Assembly (NCBI RefSeq): GCF_900106835.1
Contig: NZ_FNNR01000003.1
Coordinates: 258,381-322,380 of the forward strand
Length of the DNA stretch: 64,000 bases
Direction: 5' to 3'
Source of the DNA: Arthrobacter sp. cf158
GTDB taxonomy: Bacteria > Actinomycetota > Actinomycetes > Actinomycetales > Micrococcaceae
Position 1 is the first letter of the stretch; the number at the start of each line of letters is the position of its first letter. This document shows, piece by piece, positions 47,404 through 56,146 of this stretch. The position numbers and the translations under genes are program-made. The notes below the pieces were generated by a model that was not told the origin of the DNA, ran no database searches, and worked only from the letters and a program-made list of their open reading frames with translations.

Positions 47404-48855
47404 ATGAGCTCCACCGATCTGACGCCTGAAGAGATCCAGGCCTGCCTCAAGGTTCTGACCACGATTCACGTCTATGACGAAGAGCACCCGGACTATGTTG
47501 CCGTCCGGCGTGCTACCGGCAAGATGTTCAAGGCCGTCAAACGACACCGCCGCGTCACCAAGCGTGACTCCATTGCCGAAGCTGACCGTGCTGTGATTGC
47601 CCTGACGGCCACCGCGGCGCCGGACAGGATTGACGACGAAACCCGCGGCAACAAGCTGGCACCCTCCACTACCGGCGAGATCGCGGGACACCTTATCCGT
47701 TCCCGTCCCTGCTACATCTGCAAGAAGCACTACACGCAGGTGGATGCTTTCTACCACCAGCTCTGCCCTGAATGCGCGGCTTTCAGCCACAGTAAGCGGG
47801 ATGCGCGTACCGACCTCACGGGCCGCAGGGCGTTGTTGACCGGTGGACGCGCCAAGATTGGCATGTACATCGCGTTGCGCCTGCTTCGCGACGGTGCGCA
47901 CACCACCATCACTACTCGCTTTCCCAAGGACGCGGCCCGTCGCTTCGCTGCCATGGAAGACAGCGCAGACTGGCTGCACCGCCTGCGCATCGTTGGCATC
48001 GATCTCCGTGATCCGGCGCAGGTCATGGCCCTCACGGACTCGTTGGATGAAGCCGGCCCCCTGGACATCATCATCAACAATGCGGCCCAGACCGTGCGAC
48101 GCTCCGGGAATGCCTACAAGCCGTTGGTGGACGCAGAGGACGAGCCCTTGCCGGCCGCCTTGGAAGCCGCCAACGGTGGACCTGAGCTGGTGACATTCGG
48201 CCATGCGCATGACAAGCACCCACTGGCACTGGCGAGCAGCGTCACCGAACACCCGGTCCTGGCCGGCGATGCCATCACCTCGCTGGCGTTGTCCACCGGA
48301 TCGGCGTCACTGGAAAGGATCGAGTCAGGGACAGCCATCGATGCCGGTGGCTTGGTTCCGGACCTCGCCTCGATCAACAGCTGGACCCAGGTGGTGGATG
48401 AGGTGGACCCCCTGGAAATGCTCGAAGTCCAGTTGTGCAACGTCACGGCACCCTTCCTGCTGGTGAGCCGGCTCCGTGGTGCCATGAAGCGGTCCTCTGC
48501 GCACCGGAAATACATCGTCAACGTCTCCGCCATGGAGGGGCAGTTCTCCCGGGCATACAAGGGCCCTGGACACCCCCACACCAACATGGCCAAGGCAGCC
48601 CTCAACATGATGACGCGCACCAGCGCCCAGGAGATGCTGGATTCCGATGGGATTCTCATGACTGCGGTGGACACCGGTTGGATCACCGACGAGCGTCCCC
48701 ATTACACCAAGGTCAGGCTCATGGAAGAAGGGTTCCACGCTCCGTTGGACCTGGTGGACGGCGCTGCCCGCGTTTACGACCCCATTGTGATGGGTGAAAA
48801 CGGCGAAGACCAATACGGCGTCTTCCTGAAGGATTACAAGCCGTCACCCTGGTAG
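47404..48855 (+). CDS. SDR-family protein with N-terminal zinc-ribbon-like motif, atypical active site
   Basis: A 483-residue protein. Residues 1-100 are helical and charged. Residues 103-124 hold two CxxC pairs (Cys103/Cys106, Cys121/Cys124; RPCYICKKHYTQVD and then LCPEC), a likely zinc-binding ribbon. Residues ~138-460 form a Rossmann SDR: RALLTGGRAKIGMYIALRLL, IIINNAAQTVRR, and YIVNVSAMEG with Ser375. The Lys of YxxxK appears to be Lys397 in HTNMAKAAL, but the Tyr position is Thr393; Tyr385 lies 12 residues before the Lys. Activity is therefore unclear. The ATG at 47404 follows glgC by 73 bp. The function is unknown. Confidence 0.75.
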   Translation: MSSTDLTPEEIQACLKVLTTIHVYDEEHPDYVAVRRATGKMFKAVKRHRRVTKRDSIAEADRAVIALTATAAPDRIDDETRGNKLAPSTTGEIAGHLIRSRPCYICKKHYTQVDAFYHQLCPECAAFSHSKRDARTDLTGRRALLTGGRAKIGMYIALRLLRDGAHTTITTRFPKDAARRFAAMEDSADWLHRLRIVGIDLRDPAQVMALTDSLDEAGPLDIIINNAAQTVRRSGNAYKPLVDAEDEPLPAALEAANGGPELVTFGHAHDKHPLALASSVTEHPVLAGDAITSLALSTGSASLERIESGTAIDAGGLVPDLASINSWTQVVDEVDPLEMLEVQLCNVTAPFLLVSRLRGAMKRSSAHRKYIVNVSAMEGQFSRAYKGPGHPHTNMAKAALNMMTRTSAQEMLDSDGILMTAVDTGWITDERPHYTKVRLMEEGFHAPLDLVDGAARVYDPIVMGENGEDQYGVFLKDYKPSPW

Positions 48856-48893
48856 AAAGACCCCGAGTTTCAGTACTGATGTTTGAGTACGAA

Positions 48894-48926
48894 TAAGGCC
48901 CTTAAGAGCGACTCTTGAGGGCCTTA
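48894..48926. terminator. Bidirectional terminator between the SDR gene and the transglutaminase gene
   Basis: A 15-bp stem (48894-48908 with 48912-48926, one T-G pair) with a 3-nt loop sits between convergent stops at 48855 and 48942. A-rich sequence follows at 48933. Confidence 0.82.
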
Positions 48927-48941
48927 TCCGTACAAAAAATC

Positions 48942-49793
48942 CTAAGCGAGGCGGGTGATCTCCACGGAAACGGAGAGCCCCGACCCGCCGCCACCGGACA
49001 GGATGCCCTTCAGGGGAGGAACGTCACGATAATCCCGTCCCCTGGCAACGGTGACGTGGTAGTCGCCGGCCGGCTTGTGGTTGGTGGGGTCCCAACTGCG
49101 CCACTCACCGTCCCACCATTCCAGCCACGCGTGGGACTGTCCTGCAACGGTTTCCCCGATGTCCGCCGACGACCGCGGGTGGATGTAGCCGGAAACGTAG
49201 CGGGCAGGTATGCCGCTGCATCGCAAGGCCCCAATGGCAAGGTGCGCCAAGTCCTGACAGACACCTTGCCGCTGCGACCACGCCTGCTCCGCATTGGTGG
49301 TTACACCAGTGGTGCCCTTCATATAGGTCATTTCGCCGGCCATCCACTCAAAGACCGCCAGTGCAGCCTCGTGTGGATTCTTGCCCTGCACAATACCGGG
49401 AACAATCCCCAGGACTTCCTCGCCGGGACCGCTGAGCCTGGATTGTGGTAGCCAATCGCTGAACTCGTCCTGGACCTTATCCGAGGCAATGACATCCCAG
49501 CCCACGATGTCGTCGTCAGTGGCAACGCGCTCGGTGCGATGCACTTCCACGGTGGCCGTGGCGAGGACCTCAAGGCTCTCATGGGGCATCTGCATATCAA
49601 ACGCCGTGACGCGCGTTCCCCAGTAGTCGCGGTACGTGCTGACCGATGCCTGGTTGGGCGAAACCTTCAGCGAGGATTCCAGGACCACTTGCTGCCCATC
49701 GGTCAGCGGAGTCATCCGGGCCTCGTTGTAGGACAAGGTCACGCGGCGGTTGTACTTGTAGGCCGTCTTATGGACGATGCTCAGCCGGGTCAT
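48942..49793 (-). CDS. Transglutaminase-like protease/ligase of the ATP-grasp/alpha-E trio
   Basis: A 283-residue transglutaminase-like protein with an N-terminal beta domain (SIVHKTAYKYNRRVTLSYNE) and a papain-like core. The triad is readable: Cys179 in RQGVCQDLAH, His221 in GQSHAWLEWWDG, Asp235 in WRSWDPTN. Such proteins often accompany circularly permuted ATP-grasp and alpha-E proteins in a peptide-modification or amide-forming system proposed from comparative genomics. The substrate is unknown. The ATG at 49793 overlaps the alpha-E gene stop by 4 bases. Confidence 0.88.
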   Translation of the reverse strand: MTRLSIVHKTAYKYNRRVTLSYNEARMTPLTDGQQVVLESSLKVSPNQASVSTYRDYWGTRVTAFDMQMPHESLEVLATATVEVHRTERVATDDDIVGWDVIASDKVQDEFSDWLPQSRLSGPGEEVLGIVPGIVQGKNPHEAALAVFEWMAGEMTYMKGTTGVTTNAEQAWSQRQGVCQDLAHLAIGALRCSGIPARYVSGYIHPRSSADIGETVAGQSHAWLEWWDGEWRSWDPTNHKPAGDYHVTVARGRDYRDVPPLKGILSGGGGSGLSVSVEITRLA

Positions 49794-50716
49794 GAAACTT
49801 CTCCCACCCAGGCGTGCTCATCAGCCTGATTGAAGTACTTACGGGAAATGGCATCCGAAGCCTGCGTCACGGCCTTCTGTACGCGTTCCATGTGTTCCGG
49901 CAGCTCGGACATGAGATCGTCCGTGCGGTGGAACTCCAGGAATGTACGGGCCTGGCCCACGATGCGCCGGGCATCGTTGATGAAACCCACGCGCTGCGCT
50001 GACGGATCCAGCTTTGCAAGGCACTCGTCGGCGTCGCGCAAAGCGTAAACGATCGATCGCGGGAAGAGGCGGTCCAACAGCAGGAATTCGGCTGCGTGCT
50101 GGTCGCCGAACGCTGCCCTGCGGGTACGGATGAAGGACTCATAGGCGCCGGCGCAGCGGAGCATGTTGACCCACGACATTCCAGCGGACTGGACATCCCG
50201 CGTCGAGAGCATGCGGGCTGTCATGTCGGCCCGCTCAAGGGAGCGCCCCAGTACCATGAACAGCCAGCTCTCATCGTGGCTGACAGTGGTGTCTGCAAGG
50301 CCGCGCACCATGGCGGTCCGTTCCAGGACCCAGTTGCAAAAACGGTAGGTCCCCACAACGTCCTTACGGTGCTGGTTGAGGCCGTAGTACGTGGTGTTCA
50401 GGCTCTCCCAGAGGGACTGCGAAACGGTCTCCCGTGCACGGCGGGCATTCTCGCGCGCGGCACCGAGCGAACCGGCAATGGAGGATGCGCTCTGCTTGTC
50501 ATAGGCCAGCGCGTGCAGCAGTTCAGGGAGGCCGAAATCTTCGCTCTGGGGCTTGGCGCCCATCACCGCGAGGAGTTCGCGGGCGACGCTTCGCTGTTCC
50601 TCCAGTGGCAGGTGGTTCAGTCGCTCGAGGTGCACGTCCAGGATCCTGGATGTGCCATCGGCGCGTTCTACGTAGCGTCCGATCCAGAAAAGTGACTCAG
50701 CAATGCGGCTCAGCAT
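49790..50716 (-). CDS. Alpha-E domain protein
   Basis: A 308-residue all-helical protein of the alpha-E family. It opens MLSRIAESLFWIGRYVERAD, the family signature. It also has TVSHDESWLFMVLGRSLERA with its conserved Asp-Glu and Arg-Ala residues, and FLLLDRLFPRSIVYALRDAD. No catalytic fold is known; the family is tightly associated with ATP-grasp partners. The start is supported by AAGGAGG; a longer frame to 50800 is not. It lies 55 bp downstream of the ATP-grasp gene and overlaps the transglutaminase gene. Confidence 0.9.
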   Translation of the reverse strand: MLSRIAESLFWIGRYVERADGTSRILDVHLERLNHLPLEEQRSVARELLAVMGAKPQSEDFGLPELLHALAYDKQSASSIAGSLGAARENARRARETVSQSLWESLNTTYYGLNQHRKDVVGTYRFCNWVLERTAMVRGLADTTVSHDESWLFMVLGRSLERADMTARMLSTRDVQSAGMSWVNMLRCAGAYESFIRTRRAAFGDQHAAEFLLLDRLFPRSIVYALRDADECLAKLDPSAQRVGFINDARRIVGQARTFLEFHRTDDLMSELPEHMERVQKAVTQASDAISRKYFNQADEHAWVGEVS

Positions 50717-50771
50717 GGAACTGCCTCCTTCGCGTGGTGCATATCGAAGTTCAAGTGGTGGTGGAGCGCGG

Positions 50772-52328
50772 TCACTGCTGCTGCTCCGTTTGGCGGTCAC
50801 GCCAGTTGCTTTCCACGGGCCACACGGAGACTTGTTCCCGCACGGTGACGGACTGCCGTGGGATCAACTCGGCCGGCAGTTGAGGCGAGTCGGCCAAGAC
50901 CCACGTATCCTTCGAGCCGCCACCCTGGCTGGAGTTCACAATCAAGGAGCCCTCCTTGAGGGCCACACGGGTGAGGCCGCCGGGCAGGACCCAGACGTCG
51001 TCGCCGTCGTTAACCGCAAAGGGCCGCAGGTCCACGTGGCGTGGGCCGAACTTGTCTCCGGACAGAGTGGGAACCGTGGAGAGCTGCAGGACGGGCTGTG
51101 CGATCCAACCACGGGGATCGGCAATGACGCGCTTCCGCAAGGCGTCCAGTTCGTCCTTGGTGGCGTCCGGTCCAATGACCAATCCCTTGCCGCCTGAACC
51201 GTCAACAGGCTTGACCACCAGTTCGTCCAGGCGGTCCAAAACATGCTCCCTGGCTTCCTTTTCCTCGAGCCGGAAAGTGTCGACGTTGGCGATGATCGGC
51301 TCTTCGTGCAGGTAGTACCGGATCAGGTCAGGCACGTAACTGTACACGAGCTTGTCATCAGCAACCCCGTTGCCCACCGCGTTGGCGATGGTCACTCCCC
51401 CGGCGCGGGCTGCGTTAACCAATCCCGGGCAACCGAGCATGGAATCAGAGCGGAACTGAAGCGGATCCAGGAAGTCGTCATCGATGCGCTTGTAAATGAC
51501 ATCCACCCGCTGTTCACCGGCTGTGGTGCGCATGTAGACGCGGTTACCCCTGCAAATGAGGTCGCGCCCTTCCACCAACTCCACGCCCATGAGCCCTGCA
51601 AGGAGGGTGTGCTCAAAATAGGCACTGTTGAAGACGCCAGGTGTCAGGACCACCACGGTGGGATCGTCCACGCCTGCCGGTGCGGTTTTGCGGAGCGCGG
51701 ACAGGAGCCGGCGGGGGTATTCCTCAACCGGTCGGATGTGTTGTTGGCCGAAAGCCTCAGGGAGGCCTTTGGCCATGGCGCGGCGGTTCTCCAGGACGTA
51801 GCTGACGCCGGAAGGTACCCGCACGTTGTCCTCGAGGACCCGGAAGGTGCCGGCGGCATCACGCACCACGTCAATGCCCGAAACATGCACGCGGACGCCG
51901 CCCGCCGGCTCGAAGCCATGGACAGCCCGGTGGAAGTGTGCGCTGGTGGTCACGAGTTGCCGTGGGATCACACCGTCGGTAACCACGGCCATGCGTCCGT
52001 AGACGTCATTCAGAAACGCTTCGAGCGCTTTGACGCGCTGGGCCACGCCGCGCTCCAGCACATCCCACTCATCGGCGGGAATAACCCGGGGAACAATGTC
52101 CAGCGGGAACGGCCGCTCCTCCCCCGCATAATCGAACGTCACTCCACGGTCCAGAAATGTACGCGCCATGGAGTCGGCGCGGGCAGTGACGTCAGCCAGG
52201 GAAAGCTCACGCAAAGCGCCGGAAACCTGACCGTAGGATTTTCTGGCAACGTGGCCTGGGGCAAACATCTCGTCGTAGGCGCCACTACGCGCAGCGGCCT
52301 CGGAGTAATCCTGGAATAGGTCAGACAT
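50772..52328 (-). CDS. Circularly permuted ATP-grasp protein
   Basis: A 518-residue protein of the CP-ATP-grasp type. Visible blocks are SDLFQDYSEAAARSGAYDEM, FPLDIVPRVIPADEWDVLE, RVLEDNVRVPSGVSYVLENR, DVIYKRIDDDFLDPLQF, and a late ATP-binding segment ELVVKPVDGSGGKGLVIGPD. The family is inferred to make amide or peptide bonds using ATP, with alpha-E and transglutaminase partners downstream. The ATG at 52328 was chosen; an open frame to 52532 crosses the divergent YeiH start and is not credible. Confidence 0.9.
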   Translation of the reverse strand: MSDLFQDYSEAAARSGAYDEMFAPGHVARKSYGQVSGALRELSLADVTARADSMARTFLDRGVTFDYAGEERPFPLDIVPRVIPADEWDVLERGVAQRVKALEAFLNDVYGRMAVVTDGVIPRQLVTTSAHFHRAVHGFEPAGGVRVHVSGIDVVRDAAGTFRVLEDNVRVPSGVSYVLENRRAMAKGLPEAFGQQHIRPVEEYPRRLLSALRKTAPAGVDDPTVVVLTPGVFNSAYFEHTLLAGLMGVELVEGRDLICRGNRVYMRTTAGEQRVDVIYKRIDDDFLDPLQFRSDSMLGCPGLVNAARAGGVTIANAVGNGVADDKLVYSYVPDLIRYYLHEEPIIANVDTFRLEEKEAREHVLDRLDELVVKPVDGSGGKGLVIGPDATKDELDALRKRVIADPRGWIAQPVLQLSTVPTLSGDKFGPRHVDLRPFAVNDGDDVWVLPGGLTRVALKEGSLIVNSSQGGGSKDTWVLADSPQLPAELIPRQSVTVREQVSVWPVESNWRDRQTEQQQ

Positions 52329-52439
52329 GGGAATTAGACAATCACCTTTTTGAGTCGAGCGCATTACGCGCTGATTGTGTCGCGGTTTCCGAGTACTCCC
52401 GGTTCGCCTTTCCGTGCCCCCATCCGGCAGGGTTGAGGC

Positions 52440-53489
52440 ATGCCCTTCAACAGTCTTGCGCCCCAGCTGTCCCGGCTGGGGCCCGGGTTGGTCCTGAGCA
52501 TTGCCGCGACGGGGCTTGCCTTCACCATCCACGCGGTCATTCCAGCCATTCCGGCAATGACGCTCGCTGTCGCCTTGGGCTTGCTCTCAGCAAATATACC
52601 GGGCACGTCGGTGTTGACTGCGGGACGCGCCCGCCCAGGCCTGGACTTCGCCGGGAAGCACCTTATGCGTGCCGGGATTGTTCTGCTCGGCCTGAAGGTC
52701 AGCATCCAGGACGTGCTCGGCCTTGGCTGGGTATCCTTGCTGCTCATTGCCGGTGTGGTGCTGGTCAGCTTCGTGGGGACCTACGGCCTTGCGCGGCTGC
52801 TCCGCCTCCCAGGGGAAACTGCCCTGCTGATCGCTACCGGATTTTCCATTTGCGGTGCCTCGGCCATTGGTGCCATGGCCGCCGTGCGTCGGATCAAGCA
52901 CCAGGACACCGTTCTGCCCGTGGCATTGGTGACGTTGTGTGGCACCTTGGCCATCGGAGTACTGCCGCTGCTCATGCACCCCCTGAACCTGAACCCGGAA
53001 CAATTTGGGGCATGGACCGGCGCGTCCGTGCATGATGTGGGCCAAGTGGTGGCCACAGCCCAAACTGCCGGTACAGCGGCGCTGGCGATCGCCGTCGTCG
53101 TCAAATTGACGCGGGTGGTCTTACTGGCGCCCATCGCGGCAGCCGCCGGGCTCCACCAGCGATTCGACCATATGAGGCAGCGCGCCAACGGACCTGCCGA
53201 TGCAGGGGCCGACGGCGATGGAAAGTTCCCCCCGATTGTCCCGCTGTTCGTCCTTGGTTTCATCGCGATGGTGGCCGTCCGATCCTTGGGATGGGCCCCA
53301 CCTGTGGCTTTGGAAGTTGCTGCGGTGCTGCAGGACATCCTCCTGGCCACGGCGCTCTTTGGCTTGGGATCTGCAGTAAGGGTCCGCACCCTGATCCACA
53401 CCGGAGGGCGGGCAGCGCTGGTGGCCTTGGGCTCGTGGCTGATCATCGCATCGCTGGGTCTGGGCGCTGCGTGGATCATGATTAGATAG
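52440..53489 (+). CDS. YeiH-family putative sulfate exporter (UPF0324)
   Basis: A 349-residue membrane protein with about 10 hydrophobic helices. Diagnostic stretches are PGLDFAGKHLMRAGIVLLGL, ATGFSICGASAIGAMAAV, and VHDVGQVVATAQTAGTAALA, typical of the PSE/YeiH family. Transported substrate is unproven for most members. The ATG at 52440 is preceded by GCAGGGTTGAGGC. A small CAATCA...TGATTG inverted repeat (52339-52377) lies in the divergent gap to the ATP-grasp gene. Confidence 0.85.
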   Translation: MPFNSLAPQLSRLGPGLVLSIAATGLAFTIHAVIPAIPAMTLAVALGLLSANIPGTSVLTAGRARPGLDFAGKHLMRAGIVLLGLKVSIQDVLGLGWVSLLLIAGVVLVSFVGTYGLARLLRLPGETALLIATGFSICGASAIGAMAAVRRIKHQDTVLPVALVTLCGTLAIGVLPLLMHPLNLNPEQFGAWTGASVHDVGQVVATAQTAGTAALAIAVVVKLTRVVLLAPIAAAAGLHQRFDHMRQRANGPADAGADGDGKFPPIVPLFVLGFIAMVAVRSLGWAPPVALEVAAVLQDILLATALFGLGSAVRVRTLIHTGGRAALVALGSWLIIASLGLGAAWIMIR

Positions 53490-53493
53490 CTGT

Positions 53494-56100
53494 GTGTCGA
53501 ATCACAACCTGTCGCGCGATGAAGCCGCCACCCGTTCAGCCCTGATCACCACCCACAGCTACGACGTCACCCTCGATGTCCGCGACGCGGCAGATCCCGC
53601 AGTCGCCGGTTACCCGAGTACCAGTACCATCACGTTCTCAGCCACGCCTGGCTCCGCTACTTTCCTGGATTTCATCAGCGGTGGCGTGCAATCGGTGGTG
53701 CTGAACGGGCAGGAGCTGGACGTCGCGTCAGTGGTGGACCGGAACAGGATCATCCTGGAAGGCCTCGCGGACCAGAACACGGTGACAGTGGCAGGAACGG
53801 CATTGTACAGCCGTTCAGGCGAGGGAATGCACCGCTTCGTGGACCCTGCGGATGGCCAGTGCTACCTCTACACCCAGTACGAACCCGCGGACAGCCGGCG
53901 CGTCTTCGCAAATTTCGAACAGCCTGACCTCAAGGCTGAATTTACTTTCCACGTGATCGCTCCAAGTGGCTGGGAGGTCGCATCCAACGGGACGGAGACG
54001 GCCCGCACGCCGCTGACAGGTGACCCTGTTGCCGCACAATGGGACTTCGCCACCACCAAGCGCATGTCCACCTACATCACCACCGTGCTGGCGGGCCCTT
54101 ATTTCAAGGCAACAGATCACTGGGGAGCAACGCTCGACGACGGCACCCGCCTTGACGTCCCGCTGGCCCTTTTCTGCCGCGCCTCCTTGGCGGACTCCTT
54201 CGATGCCGACGAGCTGTTCCGTCTGACGAAGAACGGGCTCCAATTCTTCAATGAACTCTTCGACTACCCGTATCCCTGGGGCAAGTACGATCAGGCGTTC
54301 GTTCCCGAGTACAACCTCGGGGCCATGGAAAATCCTGGATTGGTGACCTTCACGGAGAAGTACGTCTACGCTTCGCGAGCCACGGATGCCCAATACCAAG
54401 CCCGCGCAAACACGCTGATGCACGAGATGGCGCACATGTGGTTTGGAGACCTCGTCACCATGAACTGGTGGGACGACCTCTGGCTCAAGGAGTCGTTCGC
54501 CGACTACATGGGGACCCTGGGCGTGGACTGCGCCACCGATTGGGATACGGCGTGGGTGAACTTCGCGAGCAAACGGAAAGCCTGGGCCTACATCCAGGAC
54601 CAACTGCCAACCACACACCCGATTGTGGCCAACATCCCGGACCTGGAAGCTGCCAAGCAAAACTTCGACGGCATCACCTACGCCAAGGGCGCCTCCGTCT
54701 TGAAGCAGCTGGTGGCCTACGTTGGTTTTGAAGCCTTCGTCGCTGGATCCCGGCAGTACTTCCGCGACCACGCCTTCGGCAACACATCCCTCCAGGATCT
54801 TCTGAAAGCCCTGAGCGTTGCGTCCGGCAGGGATCTGGCCGCTTGGGCACGCCAATGGCTGCAGACCTCGGGCATCTCCACCATCTCTGCGGACATCGTG
54901 GACGACGGCGGCACCCTGGGCGCTGTGACTCTCCGCCAAGACGCCGTCGACCCCATCACAGGCCACCAGGAACTCCGTCCGCACCGCATGCGGCTGGGTT
55001 TGTACAACTCCGACTCAACGGGCGCCTTGGTACGGACTGAAAGCATCGATGTGGACGTCACGGGACCCAGTACCTTGGTGGGTGCGTTGAACGGGAAACG
55101 GCGTCCGGCGCTGCTGCTGGTCAACGACGACGACCTGAGCTATGCAAAGGTGCGGCTGGATCCCGTTTCTGAGCACACGGTACGGACCACGCTGGACAAA
55201 ATCCAGGACCCCATGGCGCGCGCCCTGTGCTGGACAGCGTTGTGGGATTCGGCCCGTGACGGCGTTACGCCTGCGGCCCGGTATGTGGCTGCCGTTGAAC
55301 AGTTCGCGCCCGCAGAAACAGGAATTGGTGTCCTCCTGAACGTATTGGGCAACGCCTCAAGTGCCATCGAGCGATTCGTGCCCCCAGCCGTGCGGGACGG
55401 TGTGCGCAAGGTCTTCCTTGCCGTTGCCGCCGCGCAGTTGCGGGCCGCCCGGCCGGGGTCGGATCAGCAACTTGCCTGGGCCAGGACCCTCGCTGATGTC
55501 TCCCGGCACGGCGACAGTGAGCTTTCCCTGCTGCGGAGCATCCTGGAAGGTGCCACCGTGATCGACGGACTGGCTGTAGACGCCGAACTGCGCTGGAGCC
55601 TCTGGCAGGCACTGGCAGCCCACGGACAGGCTTCGCAAGCTGAGCTGGACAGGGAACTGTCAGCGGATAGAACCGCTTCGGGCAGAGAAGGCCACGCCCT
55701 TGCCTCTGCAGCGCGTCCCGACGCCTCGGTGAAGGCGGCAGCATGGGACTCTGCGGTTACCGGCACCGGGCTCTCCAACGAGATCCTGAGCGCTACCATC
55801 GCTGGATTCGCCACGGCCCCCAGGGTCATGCTGGAACCTTATGTGGAGCCGTACTTCGAGTGCCTTGAAAAGGTCTGGGCGGAGCGCAGTATTGAAATTG
55901 CGGGCAGGATCGTCCGGGGGCTGTTCCCGGCCGCCCAGGATCTTGGGGAGGGCATGCACGCCGCCGAGCACCCGGTCATTGTCCGGACGGACGACTGGCT
56001 TGGAGCGCATGCTGACGCACCCAGGGCACTGCGGCGCATCATAGTGGAGCAACGCAGCCACCTCTTCCGCGCACTGACAGCCCAGGGCGCCACGGGCTAG
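53494..56100 (+). CDS. pepN: Aminopeptidase N (M1 metallopeptidase)
   Basis: An 868-residue cytoplasmic zinc aminopeptidase. GAMEN at 276-280 binds the substrate N-terminus. HEMAH (310-314) with Glu311 catalytic and Glu333 in LKESFADYMG complete the zinc site. The N-terminal beta domain has FANFEQPDLKAEFTFHVIA, and the C-terminal half is the helical ERAP1-like domain. The length fits the actinobacterial family. Start GTG 53494 is four bases after the YeiH stop, so the two may be one transcript. Confidence 0.95.
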   Translation: MSNHNLSRDEAATRSALITTHSYDVTLDVRDAADPAVAGYPSTSTITFSATPGSATFLDFISGGVQSVVLNGQELDVASVVDRNRIILEGLADQNTVTVAGTALYSRSGEGMHRFVDPADGQCYLYTQYEPADSRRVFANFEQPDLKAEFTFHVIAPSGWEVASNGTETARTPLTGDPVAAQWDFATTKRMSTYITTVLAGPYFKATDHWGATLDDGTRLDVPLALFCRASLADSFDADELFRLTKNGLQFFNELFDYPYPWGKYDQAFVPEYNLGAMENPGLVTFTEKYVYASRATDAQYQARANTLMHEMAHMWFGDLVTMNWWDDLWLKESFADYMGTLGVDCATDWDTAWVNFASKRKAWAYIQDQLPTTHPIVANIPDLEAAKQNFDGITYAKGASVLKQLVAYVGFEAFVAGSRQYFRDHAFGNTSLQDLLKALSVASGRDLAAWARQWLQTSGISTISADIVDDGGTLGAVTLRQDAVDPITGHQELRPHRMRLGLYNSDSTGALVRTESIDVDVTGPSTLVGALNGKRRPALLLVNDDDLSYAKVRLDPVSEHTVRTTLDKIQDPMARALCWTALWDSARDGVTPAARYVAAVEQFAPAETGIGVLLNVLGNASSAIERFVPPAVRDGVRKVFLAVAAAQLRAARPGSDQQLAWARTLADVSRHGDSELSLLRSILEGATVIDGLAVDAELRWSLWQALAAHGQASQAELDRELSADRTASGREGHALASAARPDASVKAAAWDSAVTGTGLSNEILSATIAGFATAPRVMLEPYVEPYFECLEKVWAERSIEIAGRIVRGLFPAAQDLGEGMHAAEHPVIVRTDDWLGAHADAPRALRRIIVEQRSHLFRALTAQGATG

Positions 56101-56146
56101 GCGGCGACCCCGGGCCTTCAGGAACAGGGCCTGCATTACCCGCACA

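Noticed and set aside
52329-52532. Upstream extension of the ATP-grasp frame by 68 codons
   Set aside because: It crosses the divergent YeiH start, lacks family similarity and the ATG at 52328 gives the family-type N-terminus.
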